From NCBI GenBank assembly GCA_025935515.1, contig JAICVC010000003.1:1-40264 (forward strand): DNA of 40,264 bases. The letters are read 5' to 3'. Each line of letters begins with the position of its first letter. Position 1 is the stretch's first letter. The DNA is from Sphingomonas sp. Its GTDB lineage: Bacteria; Pseudomonadota; Alphaproteobacteria; Sphingomonadales; Sphingomonadaceae. The position numbers and the translations under genes are program-made. The notes under the pieces are model-generated. The model had not been told where the DNA came from. It saw only the letters and a list, made by a program, of their open reading frames with translations, and searched no databases. Positions 15,750-23,784 of this stretch are shown one piece after another.

Positions 15750-16562
15750 TCAGTCATTTCTCCAACGAAACGGAACCACCCGATTTTGAGCGTCGTGACC
15801 GATATCCGCCCGGCCCCCAAATGGGATACCTGACCGTGCGCACCATTGTTCGACGATCGCTGTTTCGTCGCCGGCAAAGGGGGGGGCGTTGGGGAGCACA
15901 TCGCTCACCCTTCCAAGCCGCAGCCGGCGCACCTTTCGGACCGCCGGGCTGGCAGTGACGTGAAACATCGAACGGTCGATCCGGTAGAGGTGCTCGCCGA
16001 TGTCCTCGATGAGCAGATCGACGCCCGAAAAGTCCGGCTCGAGCGACGTTCCGAGCAGGTTGGAGAGGACGGTCAGGTTGAACGCCATCGCCGGCCCGTC
16101 GAGCGCGGGCTCGAGCGCGGCCCGATCGCGCCGCACGATCCAGTCGAGCGCGCGGTTGACCGCCGCCTCGCCGCCCGTTCGAAGAACGTCCTGCGGCATC
16201 GGCCCCCAGGCGACCTCCAGCCCGGCCTTATGGAAACCTCCATGGAGGAATCCGGCGTCGCTGTAGCCGAGATAGAGCTTCGACGAGGCAGCCGCCGGCA
16301 AGTCGGCAAGGACCGCCTCCGCGATGCGATTGGAGCCGTAGCCGCCGCGGGCAAACCAGACCGCGTTGACCGAAGGGTCGGCCATGACCTCGAGCAAGGC
16401 CAGCAGCCGCATCTCATCGGACCCCGCGAAGTGACCGTCGCTCTCAAAGCATTGCGGGTGGATGACGAGCTCGCAGTCGCCACGCGAGGCGGCAATGGCC
16501 TGCATCGCTTCGGCGGCCTCGCGATTCAGCGTGCAGCTGGGGGCGACAACGGCGATGCGCAT
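15750..16562 (-). CDS. ldcA: LD-carboxypeptidase (murein tetrapeptide carboxypeptidase, peptidase S66)
   Basis: The 270-residue protein begins MRIAVVAPSCTLN, the S66 opening, and has VWFARGGYGSNRI, then YLGYSDAGFLHGG (nucleophile Ser in the GxSD motif), DLLIEDIGEHLYRIDR (catalytic Glu) and GRADIGHD (catalytic His). Together these complete the Ser-His-Glu triad of S66. The enzyme removes the terminal D-Ala from murein tetrapeptides released during turnover, a cytoplasmic recycling step that feeds Mpl. An Mpl/MurC-type ligase is also in this window (22387-23784), although not adjacent. The start ATG agrees with homologues. Confidence 0.9.
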   Translation of the reverse strand: MRIAVVAPSCTLNREAAEAMQAIAASRGDCELVIHPQCFESDGHFAGSDEMRLLALLEVMADPSVNAVWFARGGYGSNRIAEAVLADLPAAASSKLYLGYSDAGFLHGGFHKAGLEVAWGPMPQDVLRTGGEAAVNRALDWIVRRDRAALEPALDGPAMAFNLTVLSNLLGTSLEPDFSGVDLLIEDIGEHLYRIDRSMFHVTASPAVRKVRRLRLGRVSDVLPNAPPFAGDETAIVEQWCARSGIPFGGRADIGHDAQNRVVPFRWRND

Positions 16563-16623
16563 CGGTGGCGCTTATGGATGGACAGTCGGGGCAGGCGCAA
16601 TGGGTGCCGCGGAGGGCGCGCGG

Positions 16624-18246
16624 TCAGCGCCGACCTCCGGACGCGCGGCGCTTCCGATCTCTTCGCTCATTCGCCGGAGTCTCGGGCGCTTCGACGGGCT
16701 CGGTGTTGCTGGCGCCATCGGGAATGCCGAGACTGGCTCTCACGGTGCTTCCCGAGACCGCCTTGCCGAACAACCAACCCTGTCCGTCGGAGCAACCCAA
16801 TTGCGACAATCGCGCCTTGGTCCCGGCGTCTTCGATACCCTCGGCCGTAATCGGCAGATGCAATGCGCGGCCGAGCGACAGAATGGTGCTCACGATCGCA
16901 TCGCTCTGGCTGTCGGACAGCAGCGACGTGACGAAGCTCTTGTCGATCTTGATGCGGTCGAACGGCAGCGACTGGAGCTGCGAAAGCGAGGCGTAGCCGG
17001 TACCGAAATCGTCGAGCGAAATCGTCACCCCCATGTTCTTCAGGCTCTCGACGATCGCGAGCGCCGTTTCGCGGTCCTCGAGGAAGGATGATTCGGTGAT
17101 CTCGACTTCGAGACGGGAAGGCGGAAAGTTTGTTTCCGTCAGCAGCTTCAGAATCCGTTCGGCCAGATGCGGATCCCGGAACTGGATGGGCGAGATGTTG
17201 ACGGCGATCTTCAAATGGCCCGGCCAATCGCGGGCCTCGGTCAGCGCCTGGACCATGACGCTGAGCGACAATTCGGAGATCATGCCCGAAGCTTCGGCGA
17301 CGTCCATGAATGCCGACGGCTCGAGCAGCCCCTTGATCGGCGAATTCCATCGCGCGAGCACTTCGAAGCCGGTGAGTTCACCCGTCCCGAGATCCATCTG
17401 CGGCTGATAGAAAGGCACGAATTCGCACGCCTCGACGGCATTGCGAATCTCATCCTCGAGCTGCGTGCGGGCGAGCAGCTCCTGCTCCATTTGCCGGTCG
17501 AACCAGACCCTGCAATTGCGGCCGGCGCGCTTGGCCGAATACATCGCGATGTCGGAGCGGCGCAGGCAGTCCTCAGCGGTCATTCCGGGTTCCACCGGCG
17601 AAATGCCGACGGATGCGGAAACGTGTACCGTGGCGGTGCCAAGTGTCAGCGGTTCGGCGATCGAGCGGATGATGTCGGCGACGGACTCTGACACCAGACC
17701 GCCGTCGATCGGAGGAACCAGGACCGCAAACTCGTCACCGCCCAGGCGCGCGCAGCAGGAGCCTTCCGGCGCGCAGGTCCGAATGACCTTGGCGACATGC
17801 TTCAGCACTTCGTCGCCAACGACGTGACCGTATAGATCATTGACCTTCTTGAAGAAATCGAGGTCGAGCAGCAGCAGCGTGCTGCCCTTGTCCCGCAGCG
17901 CTCCGTCCGAAAGCACGCGCATCAGCTCGCGCCGGTTGGCGAGGCCCGTCACGTGATCGATATACGCGTTGTCGTGAGCCGATTGTTGGGCGATCTCATT
18001 CGCCGCCAGCGCTGCCTGAAGGTCCTTCGAGCGGCGCCAGGCGAACAGGATCACGGCGATGTTCAGCAGGAATGCGACGGTCATCTGCGAGTCGATCGGC
18101 GCGGTCGACGACTGGTCGAACATCGCCGCGACGATCCGCTGCCCGATGGGAATGAACACGAACAGCGCGGCAAGCGCTGCGCAGCTGGTGATCAGGTGGC
18201 TGCTCGCCAGCTGGCGGGCCGCCTCTAAGGTCGAGCGTCGATCCAC
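16624..18246 (-). CDS. GGDEF-EAL cyclic-di-GMP protein
   Basis: A 540-residue membrane protein: two N-terminal helices (about 17-35 and 56-70), a GGDEF domain (about 95-250) and an EAL domain (about 258-510). The GGDEF site is intact (ARLGGDEFAVL, 169-173, plus DLDFFKKVNDLYGH). I see no RxxD inhibitory I-site ahead of it. The EAL set is also intact: EVLARW (295-300), VNISP, EITES, LDDFGTGYASL, IKIDKSF, ITAEGIED and DGQGWLFGK. The protein could both make and degrade cyclic-di-GMP; which dominates cannot be read. The start is a GTG with GGGAG upstream. It is divergent from a PilZ gene, a natural effector partner. The basic, disordered tail ends RRDRKRRASGGRR. Confidence 0.93.
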   Translation of the reverse strand: MDRRSTLEAARQLASSHLITSCAALAALFVFIPIGQRIVAAMFDQSSTAPIDSQMTVAFLLNIAVILFAWRRSKDLQAALAANEIAQQSAHDNAYIDHVTGLANRRELMRVLSDGALRDKGSTLLLLDLDFFKKVNDLYGHVVGDEVLKHVAKVIRTCAPEGSCCARLGGDEFAVLVPPIDGGLVSESVADIIRSIAEPLTLGTATVHVSASVGISPVEPGMTAEDCLRRSDIAMYSAKRAGRNCRVWFDRQMEQELLARTQLEDEIRNAVEACEFVPFYQPQMDLGTGELTGFEVLARWNSPIKGLLEPSAFMDVAEASGMISELSLSVMVQALTEARDWPGHLKIAVNISPIQFRDPHLAERILKLLTETNFPPSRLEVEITESSFLEDRETALAIVESLKNMGVTISLDDFGTGYASLSQLQSLPFDRIKIDKSFVTSLLSDSQSDAIVSTILSLGRALHLPITAEGIEDAGTKARLSQLGCSDGQGWLFGKAVSGSTVRASLGIPDGASNTEPVEAPETPANERRDRKRRASGGRR

Positions 18247-18411
18247 GGTCCCACTCCCACGTCGCCAATTTGCGTGGACAGCGTGAAGATGAAGTAAACG
18301 GTCGCGTGGCCCGCCCGGCCCGCGCGGTAATCACTTCGCAATCACTCGGGGCGTAGCCTCATCGGGGCCGAAGCTCGAGGCAGCCTCGGCAAGAAGGGGT
18401 TGGAGCGGAAC

Positions 18412-18930
18412 ATGTCGGACGTACGGGTCTTCGAGCGGGCATCACCTTCCTTCGCGGCGGGCCTCGCGCAGCGAGGACACCACATCGTCTATCGCGCCAA
18501 TGCGGAAAACCATTGCCCCGGGTGCGGCCGCTCGCACTGGTATATCGGGCGAGTGAGCGCCGAATGCGGTTTCTGCGGCACCGCGGTTCCGCTCGCCGAG
18601 GCGCGGCACGATGACGCGCCCTCGCCGGCTCCCCGTCCTCGCACCACCTCGTCGGCCGACCAGCGCCAGCACCCGCGCATGCCCGCCAGGGGACGCAAGC
18701 TCCAGCTGTTGATCGAGGGCTCGCCGGCCAGCTTCGCGCTGCAGAACATTTCCGAAGGCGGCGCGATGGGCAGCAACGCCGCCGACCTCGCTCCAGGCGC
18801 CAAGGTCCATGTCCGCTTCGAGGGCGGGCTCCTGGTTCCGGCCGTCGTCAAGTGGGCCGAGGACGGAATGGTCGGCCTGGCCTTCATCACGCCGGTGATG
18901 CTCGACCGTTCGAGGAAGAGCGCGAACTAG
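18412..18930 (+). CDS. PilZ-domain protein with N-terminal zinc ribbon
   Basis: Start at ATG 18412, with GGAG 6 bases upstream (the TTG four codons earlier is less likely). The 172-residue protein has an N-terminal CPGCGRSHWYIGRVSAECGFC segment, i.e. CxxC-x13-CxxC, a probable zinc ribbon (Cys35, 38, 52, 55). After a disordered linker rich in Pro/Ser/Thr, a PilZ domain follows with RQHPR (RxxxR, 85-89) and NISEGG (D/NxSxxG, 112-117), the two loops that bind cyclic-di-GMP. The gene is divergent from the GGDEF-EAL gene, about 165 bases apart, suggesting a signal-effector pair. Its output is unknown. It converges on the methyltransferase-like gene, with a 4-base overlap. Confidence 0.9.
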   Translation: MSDVRVFERASPSFAAGLAQRGHHIVYRANAENHCPGCGRSHWYIGRVSAECGFCGTAVPLAEARHDDAPSPAPRPRTTSSADQRQHPRMPARGRKLQLLIEGSPASFALQNISEGGAMGSNAADLAPGAKVHVRFEGGLLVPAVVKWAEDGMVGLAFITPVMLDRSRKSAN

Positions 18931-19679
18931 CGCTTCGGCTTCACGAATTTCAGCGCGTACTGGTCCGTCTTGCCGCGGATCGACGGGTCGAAGATCGGCT
19001 TTGAATGGTCGTCACCCGAGCGACGCAGGAATTTTCCTTCTGCGGCGAGCCTGAAGCCGGCTGAAGTCACTTCCTTGACGACTTGGTCGCGATTGATCCG
19101 ATGCAGCCTTTCGATCTGCGGATTCGTCAGACCAGGCGCACCCTGATGGTCGAGGATGAAATAGATCCCGCCGGGCTTCAGCGCCTTGTAAACCGCGCGG
19201 TTGAAGGCGACCGTGTTGACCCTGCCGTACTTGGCGATCTTCATGTCATGATAGTTCTGGCTGACCCAGGCGAGGTCGAGCGGTCTTGGGAATTTGACCG
19301 TGCCGAACGGCTGGACGTCGATCGACACGTTCTTCCATTTGCCCTCGGCGAGCATGACCTTGTCGTCCCTCGCCGAGTCCGCCCAGGCAGCGTTCTCGAT
19401 TCCATAGATGCGGCCATTTGGACCGACCACGTCGCTCAACATGCGCGTGAAATAGCCGCCTGCGGGATAGAACTCGCCGACAACCATGCCGGGCCGAACG
19501 CCCGAGAAGGCCAGGGTTTCGGCCGGTTTTCGATAAGCGTCCGCCGCGCGGTAGGCCGAGGGCCGCGCCGGATCGGCAACCGCGGCTCTGATTACCGCGG
19601 AAAGATTTCGTGGCGCCGCATCCGCCGCCAGCGGCGCTGTGGCGATTAACGAGACCAGCAGGACTGTGATGCCTCTCAT
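18927..19679 (-). CDS. Exported methyltransferase-fold protein (paralogue A)
   Basis: Start at ATG 19679, with GGAGAG upstream; the ORF-track extension lies over the next gene's 5' region. The precursor (250 residues) has a good signal peptide (MRGITVLLVSLIATAPLAADA). The mature part has a class I SAM-methyltransferase outline: PGMVVGEFYPAGGYFTRMLSDVVGPNGRIYGIE in the motif I region, DLAWVSQNYHDM, ALKPGGIYFILDH and a C-terminal SAGFRLAAEGKFLRRSGDDHSKPIFDPSIRGKTD. A close paralogue lies at 29795-30553; both end with IRGKTD and FVKPKR/FKKPR. Because SAM is not expected outside the cytoplasm, catalytic methylation in the periplasm would be surprising. Function unknown. Confidence 0.85.
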   Translation of the reverse strand: MRGITVLLVSLIATAPLAADAAPRNLSAVIRAAVADPARPSAYRAADAYRKPAETLAFSGVRPGMVVGEFYPAGGYFTRMLSDVVGPNGRIYGIENAAWADSARDDKVMLAEGKWKNVSIDVQPFGTVKFPRPLDLAWVSQNYHDMKIAKYGRVNTVAFNRAVYKALKPGGIYFILDHQGAPGLTNPQIERLHRINRDQVVKEVTSAGFRLAAEGKFLRRSGDDHSKPIFDPSIRGKTDQYALKFVKPKR

Positions 19680-19833
19680 GGAGCTCTCCACTTCCGGGTA
19701 AGGCCGTGGCTCTAGTCGAAACCGCGTCGTGTTGAAGTGGAATTCTACGGAGGGTTGCGCTGCGACTGCCGACCGCATCGCATTGCACACCGCATCAGGA
19801 TGGGGCAGCTTCGCGGCGCTCGAGGGGGCTTTG

Positions 19834-21543
19834 ATGAAGAAACCGACCACGCTCGCGTTCGTTCTCGCCGGCCTGCTCGTCACATCGGCAGCGCCGCCGC
19901 CCGCCGACTACAGCGTGCTCATTCGCGGCGGCACCGTCTACGACGGCTCGGGCGGGGCACCTTATGTCGGCGATGTCGCGATCAAGGGCGACAAGATCGT
20001 CTATGTCGGGCCGCACGCGCCGGGCAGCGCCGCGCGAACCCTTGATGCTACCGGCAAGGCCGTCTCGCCGGGCTTCGTCAACATGCTGAGCTGGGCCACC
20101 GAAAGCCTGATCGCCGACGGTCGCGGGATGAGCGACACCGTGCAGGGCGTGACCCTGGAAGTGATGGGCGAAGGCGATTCGATGGGGCCGCTGACGCCGG
20201 CGATGAAGGCGCGCGCCGTGAAGCGGCAGGGCGACATCAAATATCCGATCCGCTGGACTAGCCTCGCCCAATATCTCGAATATCTTCAGCGCAATGGCGT
20301 CACACCCAACGTCGCCTCGTTCGTCGGAGCGACGACCGTGCGGGTCCACGAACTCGGCGAGAAGGACGTCGATCCGACGCCCGCACAGCTCGACCGCATG
20401 CGCGCGCTGGTGCGGCAGGCGATAAAGGACGGCGCGCTCGGCGTCGGCTCGTCGCTGATCTACGCGCCCGCGACCTATGCCGAAACGCCGGAGCTGATCG
20501 CGCTGACCAGCGAGGCTGCGAAGTGCGGCGGCATGTACATCAGCCACATGCGCTCGGAGGGGAACAAGCTTCTTGAGGCGATCGACGAGCTGGTGACGAT
20601 CAGCAAGGAGTCCGGCGCACCGGCCGAAATCTATCACTTCAAGCAGGCGGGCCAGCCCAACTGGGGCAAGCTCGACGCGGCGATTGCGCGTGTCGAAGCG
20701 GCGCGGGCGGCCGGCCAACGCATCACCGCCGACATGTACACCTACACTGCCGGAGCGACCGGCCTCGACGCCGCCATGCCGACCTGGGTGCAATCGGGCG
20801 GGCTGGAGGCTTGGATCAAGCGGATGAAGGACCCCGCGACGCGCGCGCGGCTGGTCAAGGAAATGCGCACTCCGTCCAACGATTGGGAGAACCTGCTGCT
20901 CCTCGCCGGAAGCCCGGACCGGGTGCTGCTCATCGCTTTCAAGAACCCGAAGCTGAAGCCATTGACTGGCAAGACGCTTGCCGAGGTCGCGAAGATGCGC
21001 GGCAAAAGCCCCGAAGAGACGGCGATGGACCTTGTCATCGAAGACGGCAGCCGGGTCGGCACGGTCTATTTCCTGATGAGCGAGGACAATGTGAAGCGCG
21101 AGGTCGCTTTGCCGTGGATGAGCTTCGGCTCGGACGAGGCATCGGAGGTTCCCGAAGGCGTGTTCCTCAAATCGAGCAGCCACCCGCGCGCCTACGGCAA
21201 TTTCGCGCGCGTGCTTGCCGAATATGTGCGCAAGGACAAGGTCGCGCAGCTGCCCGACGCGATCCGCCGGCTGACGTCGCTTCCGGCCTCGAACATCGGC
21301 GCGCGCAACCGAGGCTGGCTCGCACCCGGCTATTACGGCGACGTCGTCGTGTTCGATCCCGCGAAGATCCAGGACCACGCGACCTTCGAGAAGCCCAAGC
21401 AGCTGGCGACCGGCGTCGACGACGTGTTCATCAACGGCGTGCAGGTCCTCGCCGACGGCAAGCACACTGGCGCCAAGCCGGGGCGCGTCGTCCACGGCCC
21501 CGGCTGGACCGGCTGGCCGGGCGGAGGCGCGTGTAAGCCGTGA
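19834..21543 (+). CDS. D-aminoacylase-like amidohydrolase, metal HxH motif missing
   Basis: Start at ATG 19834, preceded by GAGGGGG. The 569-residue precursor has a signal peptide (LAFVLAGLLVTSAAPP) and a fold typical of N-acyl-D-amino-acid deacylases: SVLIRGGTVYDGSGG, YISHMRSEGNKLLEAIDE, EIYHFKQAG and VYFLMSEDNVKREVALPWMSFGSDE. At the usual GFIDxHxH position the sequence reads SPGFVNMLSWATES, so both His residues of that metal motif are absent, and the following GNCG-type motif is VMGEGD with Glu. Two His, the Glu and the Asp of GSDE remain, which could bind one metal. It is therefore a divergent member; substrate and even activity are uncertain. Ends two bases before a direct repeat. Confidence 0.85.
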   Translation: MKKPTTLAFVLAGLLVTSAAPPPADYSVLIRGGTVYDGSGGAPYVGDVAIKGDKIVYVGPHAPGSAARTLDATGKAVSPGFVNMLSWATESLIADGRGMSDTVQGVTLEVMGEGDSMGPLTPAMKARAVKRQGDIKYPIRWTSLAQYLEYLQRNGVTPNVASFVGATTVRVHELGEKDVDPTPAQLDRMRALVRQAIKDGALGVGSSLIYAPATYAETPELIALTSEAAKCGGMYISHMRSEGNKLLEAIDELVTISKESGAPAEIYHFKQAGQPNWGKLDAAIARVEAARAAGQRITADMYTYTAGATGLDAAMPTWVQSGGLEAWIKRMKDPATRARLVKEMRTPSNDWENLLLLAGSPDRVLLIAFKNPKLKPLTGKTLAEVAKMRGKSPEETAMDLVIEDGSRVGTVYFLMSEDNVKREVALPWMSFGSDEASEVPEGVFLKSSSHPRAYGNFARVLAEYVRKDKVAQLPDAIRRLTSLPASNIGARNRGWLAPGYYGDVVVFDPAKIQDHATFEKPKQLATGVDDVFINGVQVLADGKHTGAKPGRVVHGPGWTGWPGGGACKP

Positions 21544-21544
21544 G

Positions 21545-21573
21545 CTAATGTCCGCTTAGGGTGGAAAGCTGCC
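21545..21573. repeat. Direct repeat copy A flanking a small membrane-protein gene
   Basis: ctaatgtccgcttagggtggaaagctgcc matches copy B (21873-21901) at 24 of 29 positions in the same orientation. The copies bracket the gene at 21575-21850. The core resembles a Sphingomonadales intergenic element around GGGTCGAAAGC, an impression from memory and not a search result. Confidence 0.7.
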
Positions 21574-21574
21574 G

Positions 21575-21850
21575 TTAGAGCGAGTCTCCTGTCACCTTCA
21601 TCAGCGCCACAAGTAATAAGGCAGCAAGGGTTACGATGCTTGCCGCCGAAGCTACGAACGCCGCCCAAGAACGCGTCAAAAAAACAACGGCCATGTGCAA
21701 TGCGACGGCCACGGCAATAAATACCAGCACGGCAACACCAAAGGGTCGGCTGGTTATGAAAGCCGTATTCGGGCTCATGAACAGTGCTCCAATGCAAGTC
21801 AGATACACTGCGACAATGGCACAAAGGAGAAGGCGAACAGCTGTGGACAT
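21575..21850 (-). CDS. Small three-helix membrane protein, unknown function
   Basis: The likely start is the ATG at 21850 (MSTAVRLLLCAIVAVYLTCIG), giving 91 residues. Almost the whole protein is three hydrophobic helices: residues about 5-25, 37-57 (FGVAVLVFIAVAVALHMAVV) and 65-85 (AAFVASAASIVTLAALLLVALM). No family is recognised. The ORF-track extension upstream to 22231 reads through repeat DNA (SFRPIADIRSHWQ, a familiar translation of sphingomonad repeats) and is not believed. No good ribosome-binding site is visible. The stop codon is two bases outside direct repeat copy A. GC content looks lower than in neighbours. It may be a real small gene or the passenger of a repeated cassette. Confidence 0.6.
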   Translation of the reverse strand: MSTAVRLLLCAIVAVYLTCIGALFMSPNTAFITSRPFGVAVLVFIAVAVALHMAVVFLTRSWAAFVASAASIVTLAALLLVALMKVTGDSL

Positions 21851-21872
21851 GGAAAGTGTCTGCCAGTGGGAC

Positions 21873-21901
21873 CTAATGTCTGCAATGGGTCGAAAGCTGC
21901 C
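21873..21901. repeat. Direct repeat copy B
   Basis: ctaatgtctgcaatgggtcgaaagctgcc, the partner of copy A at 21545-21573, offset by exactly 328 bases and in the same orientation. It lies 22 bases upstream of the start codon of the small membrane-protein gene. Confidence 0.7.
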
Positions 21902-21989
21902 ACCACCAATCTGATAAAAGACTGTCCTACAGGCGCCCGAATGTGCTTGACTGCGCGGTCGATCGACGAAATGGACAGGAAAGCCTTCC

Positions 21990-22376
21990 GTGCATCTTCT
22001 CTCCCGCCCTCGCCGTCCACGCCGCTCCGGTGAATGGACGTCCGATGGGGCTGTTACCTTCATTGTCACCCTCGCCGTGAGCCGGTCTGTCACCCTCGCC
22101 GCCCGTAAGGCGGGCATGAGCCGCAAATCGGCGTACGCGCTCAAAGGCCGCGATCCGGTCTTTGCCTCTCCCTGGGCCGCCGCAATGCAAGCGCGCCAAG
22201 TGCGTGGCCTGAGCTCGTCGAAGGGTGACAAAGTGAAAGAAGTACACGAACCCTCGGTTTCACCACGTCACGGTGACACGTCACCCTCGCGACTGGACCG
22301 TGAACGAGCGTTCGCCGGCCTCGTCGCCAGGCTCCGCGAATCGCCTCCGCTTGCTCCCCGCGCGTCCGCCCAATAG
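21990..22376 (+). CDS. Small helix-turn-helix protein
   Basis: A 128-residue ORF from GTG 21990. The central part, VSRSVTLAARKAGMSRKSAYALKGRDPVFASPW, looks like a helix-turn-helix of the kind found in small phage-terminase-like or transposase-like DNA-binding proteins of sphingomonads: a first helix ending SVTLAARKAG, a turn, then a recognition helix SRKSAYALK. The C-terminus is charged (GDKVKEVHEPSVSPRHGDTSPSR) and ends LRESPPLAPRASAQ. No good ribosome-binding site is visible and the true start may be further downstream. The stop is 10 bases before the start of the Mur-ligase gene on the same strand, so co-transcription is possible, though regulation of that gene is not shown. Confidence 0.6.
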   Translation: MHLLSRPRRPRRSGEWTSDGAVTFIVTLAVSRSVTLAARKAGMSRKSAYALKGRDPVFASPWAAAMQARQVRGLSSSKGDKVKEVHEPSVSPRHGDTSPSRLDRERAFAGLVARLRESPPLAPRASAQ

Positions 22377-22386
22377 GGCCGCGCTG

Positions 22387-23784
22387 ATGATCGATTCACC
22401 AGTGTTTTTCAGCGGCATCGGCGGCAGTGGGATGTTGCCGCTCGCATCGATCGTCCGGGCCGGCGGCGCCAAGGTCGCGGGCTCGGACCGGTCGCTCGAC
22501 GCGGGCCGCACGCCGCACAAGTTCGACTATCTGCGCTCGCTCGGGATCCAGCTGTTCCCGCAGGACGGCTCGGGGCTCCAGGACGGCATGACCCTGGTCA
22601 CGTCGGCGGCGGTCGAGGCGACGGTGCCCGACGTGGTGCGCGCGAAGGAGCTTGGCCTGCCCCACCTCACCCGGCCCGAATTCCTCGCTGGCCTGCTCAA
22701 CTCCGCGCAGCGCAGCGTCGCCGTCGGCGGGACGAGCGGCAAATCAACCGTCACCGGCATGATCGGCTGGATCCTCCAGGCCGGCCATCGCCAGCCGACC
22801 GTAATGAACGGCGCGGTGATGAAGAATTTCGTCACGCCGAGCGCGCCTTTCGCAAGCGCGCTGGTCGGCGACCCCGAGCTGTTCGTTAGCGAGGTCGACG
22901 AAAGCGACGGCTCCATCGCGCTTTACCAGCCGGAGATCGCGGTGCTGACCAACATCAGCCTCGACCACAAGGAAATGGACGAGCTTCGCTCGCTGTTCGC
23001 GCATTTCCTCGGCCGCGCGCGGAAAGCCGTGCTCAACCTCGACGACCCGGAGACGCGGGCGCTGTCCGAAACCGTTCCCGCCGACAAGGTCCTCGCTTAC
23101 GGCTTCGACAGCCCGGGCGCCGATTTCATGGGGAAGGATCTTCAGCTCCTGCCCGACGGTGTGACCTTCGCGCTCGAGGCCGAAGGCGAGCGGCACGAAG
23201 TTCGGCTTGCGGTTCCCGGCCGACACAATGCCTCAAACGCCCTTGGCGCGATCGCCGCGGCTGGTTCGCTCGGCGTGCGCATCGAGGATGCGGTGATCGC
23301 GATCGGCCGGTTCGAAGGTCTCAAGCGCCGGCTCGAAACGGTCGGCGAGGCGGGCGGCGTGACCGTCATCGACGATTTCGCGCACAATCCGGACAAGATC
23401 GCCGCCACTCTGGCGACGCTCCGCGCGCAGCCGGGGCGGCTGCTGATCATGTTCCAGCCGCACGGTTATGGGCCCCTCGCCAAGATGGGCGAACCGCTCG
23501 CCGAGAGCCTCGCCGACGGAATGGCGTCCGAGGACCGGCTTTACCTGCCCGATCCGGTCTATCAGGGCGGCACGGTCGAAAAGGTGCGCGGGTCCGACTG
23601 GCTTGCCGAGCAAGTCCGCGAGCGCGGCAGGCAGGCAGAGCATCTCGCCGACCGACCGAAGATCGGCGATGCGCTGATCGCCGAAGCGCAGCCCGGCGAC
23701 CGTATCCTCATCATGGGCGCGCGCGACGACACGCTGATCGAGTTCGCCCGCGGGCTCGTCGAGCGGCTAGGCTCGTCATCCTGA
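22387..23784 (+). CDS. mpl: Mur ligase, Mpl/MurC type
   Basis: Start at ATG 22387, with AGGG upstream; the longer ORF-track start overlaps the HTH gene. The 465-residue protein has the three Mur-ligase domains: an N-terminal Rossmann-like region (FFSGIGGSGMLPLASIV, GSDR), the ATP-binding VGGTSGKSTVTGMIGW (P-loop) with EVDESDGS and TNISLDHKEMD, and a C-terminal domain (GRFEGLKRRLE, VIDDFAHNPDKI, FQPHGYGP). Mpl joins recycled L-Ala-D-Glu-mDAP tripeptide to UDP-MurNAc, while MurC adds L-Ala; the free-standing position outside a dcw cluster favours Mpl or a related recycling ligase, but this is an inference. The last codons and stop lie in a dispersed palindromic repeat whose first hairpin also acts as terminator. 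Confidence 0.85.
   Translation: MIDSPVFFSGIGGSGMLPLASIVRAGGAKVAGSDRSLDAGRTPHKFDYLRSLGIQLFPQDGSGLQDGMTLVTSAAVEATVPDVVRAKELGLPHLTRPEFLAGLLNSAQRSVAVGGTSGKSTVTGMIGWILQAGHRQPTVMNGAVMKNFVTPSAPFASALVGDPELFVSEVDESDGSIALYQPEIAVLTNISLDHKEMDELRSLFAHFLGRARKAVLNLDDPETRALSETVPADKVLAYGFDSPGADFMGKDLQLLPDGVTFALEAEGERHEVRLAVPGRHNASNALGAIAAAGSLGVRIEDAVIAIGRFEGLKRRLETVGEAGGVTVIDDFAHNPDKIAATLATLRAQPGRLLIMFQPHGYGPLAKMGEPLAESLADGMASEDRLYLPDPVYQGGTVEKVRGSDWLAEQVRERGRQAEHLADRPKIGDALIAEAQPGDRILIMGARDDTLIEFARGLVERLGSSS

Noticed and set aside
15846-16850. 334-residue plus-strand ORF
   Set aside because: Antisense to LD-carboxypeptidase and the EAL gene.
19795-21495. 566-residue minus-strand ORF
   Set aside because: Antisense to the D-aminoacylase-like gene; no recognisable domain and Arg/Asp/His-rich shadow composition.
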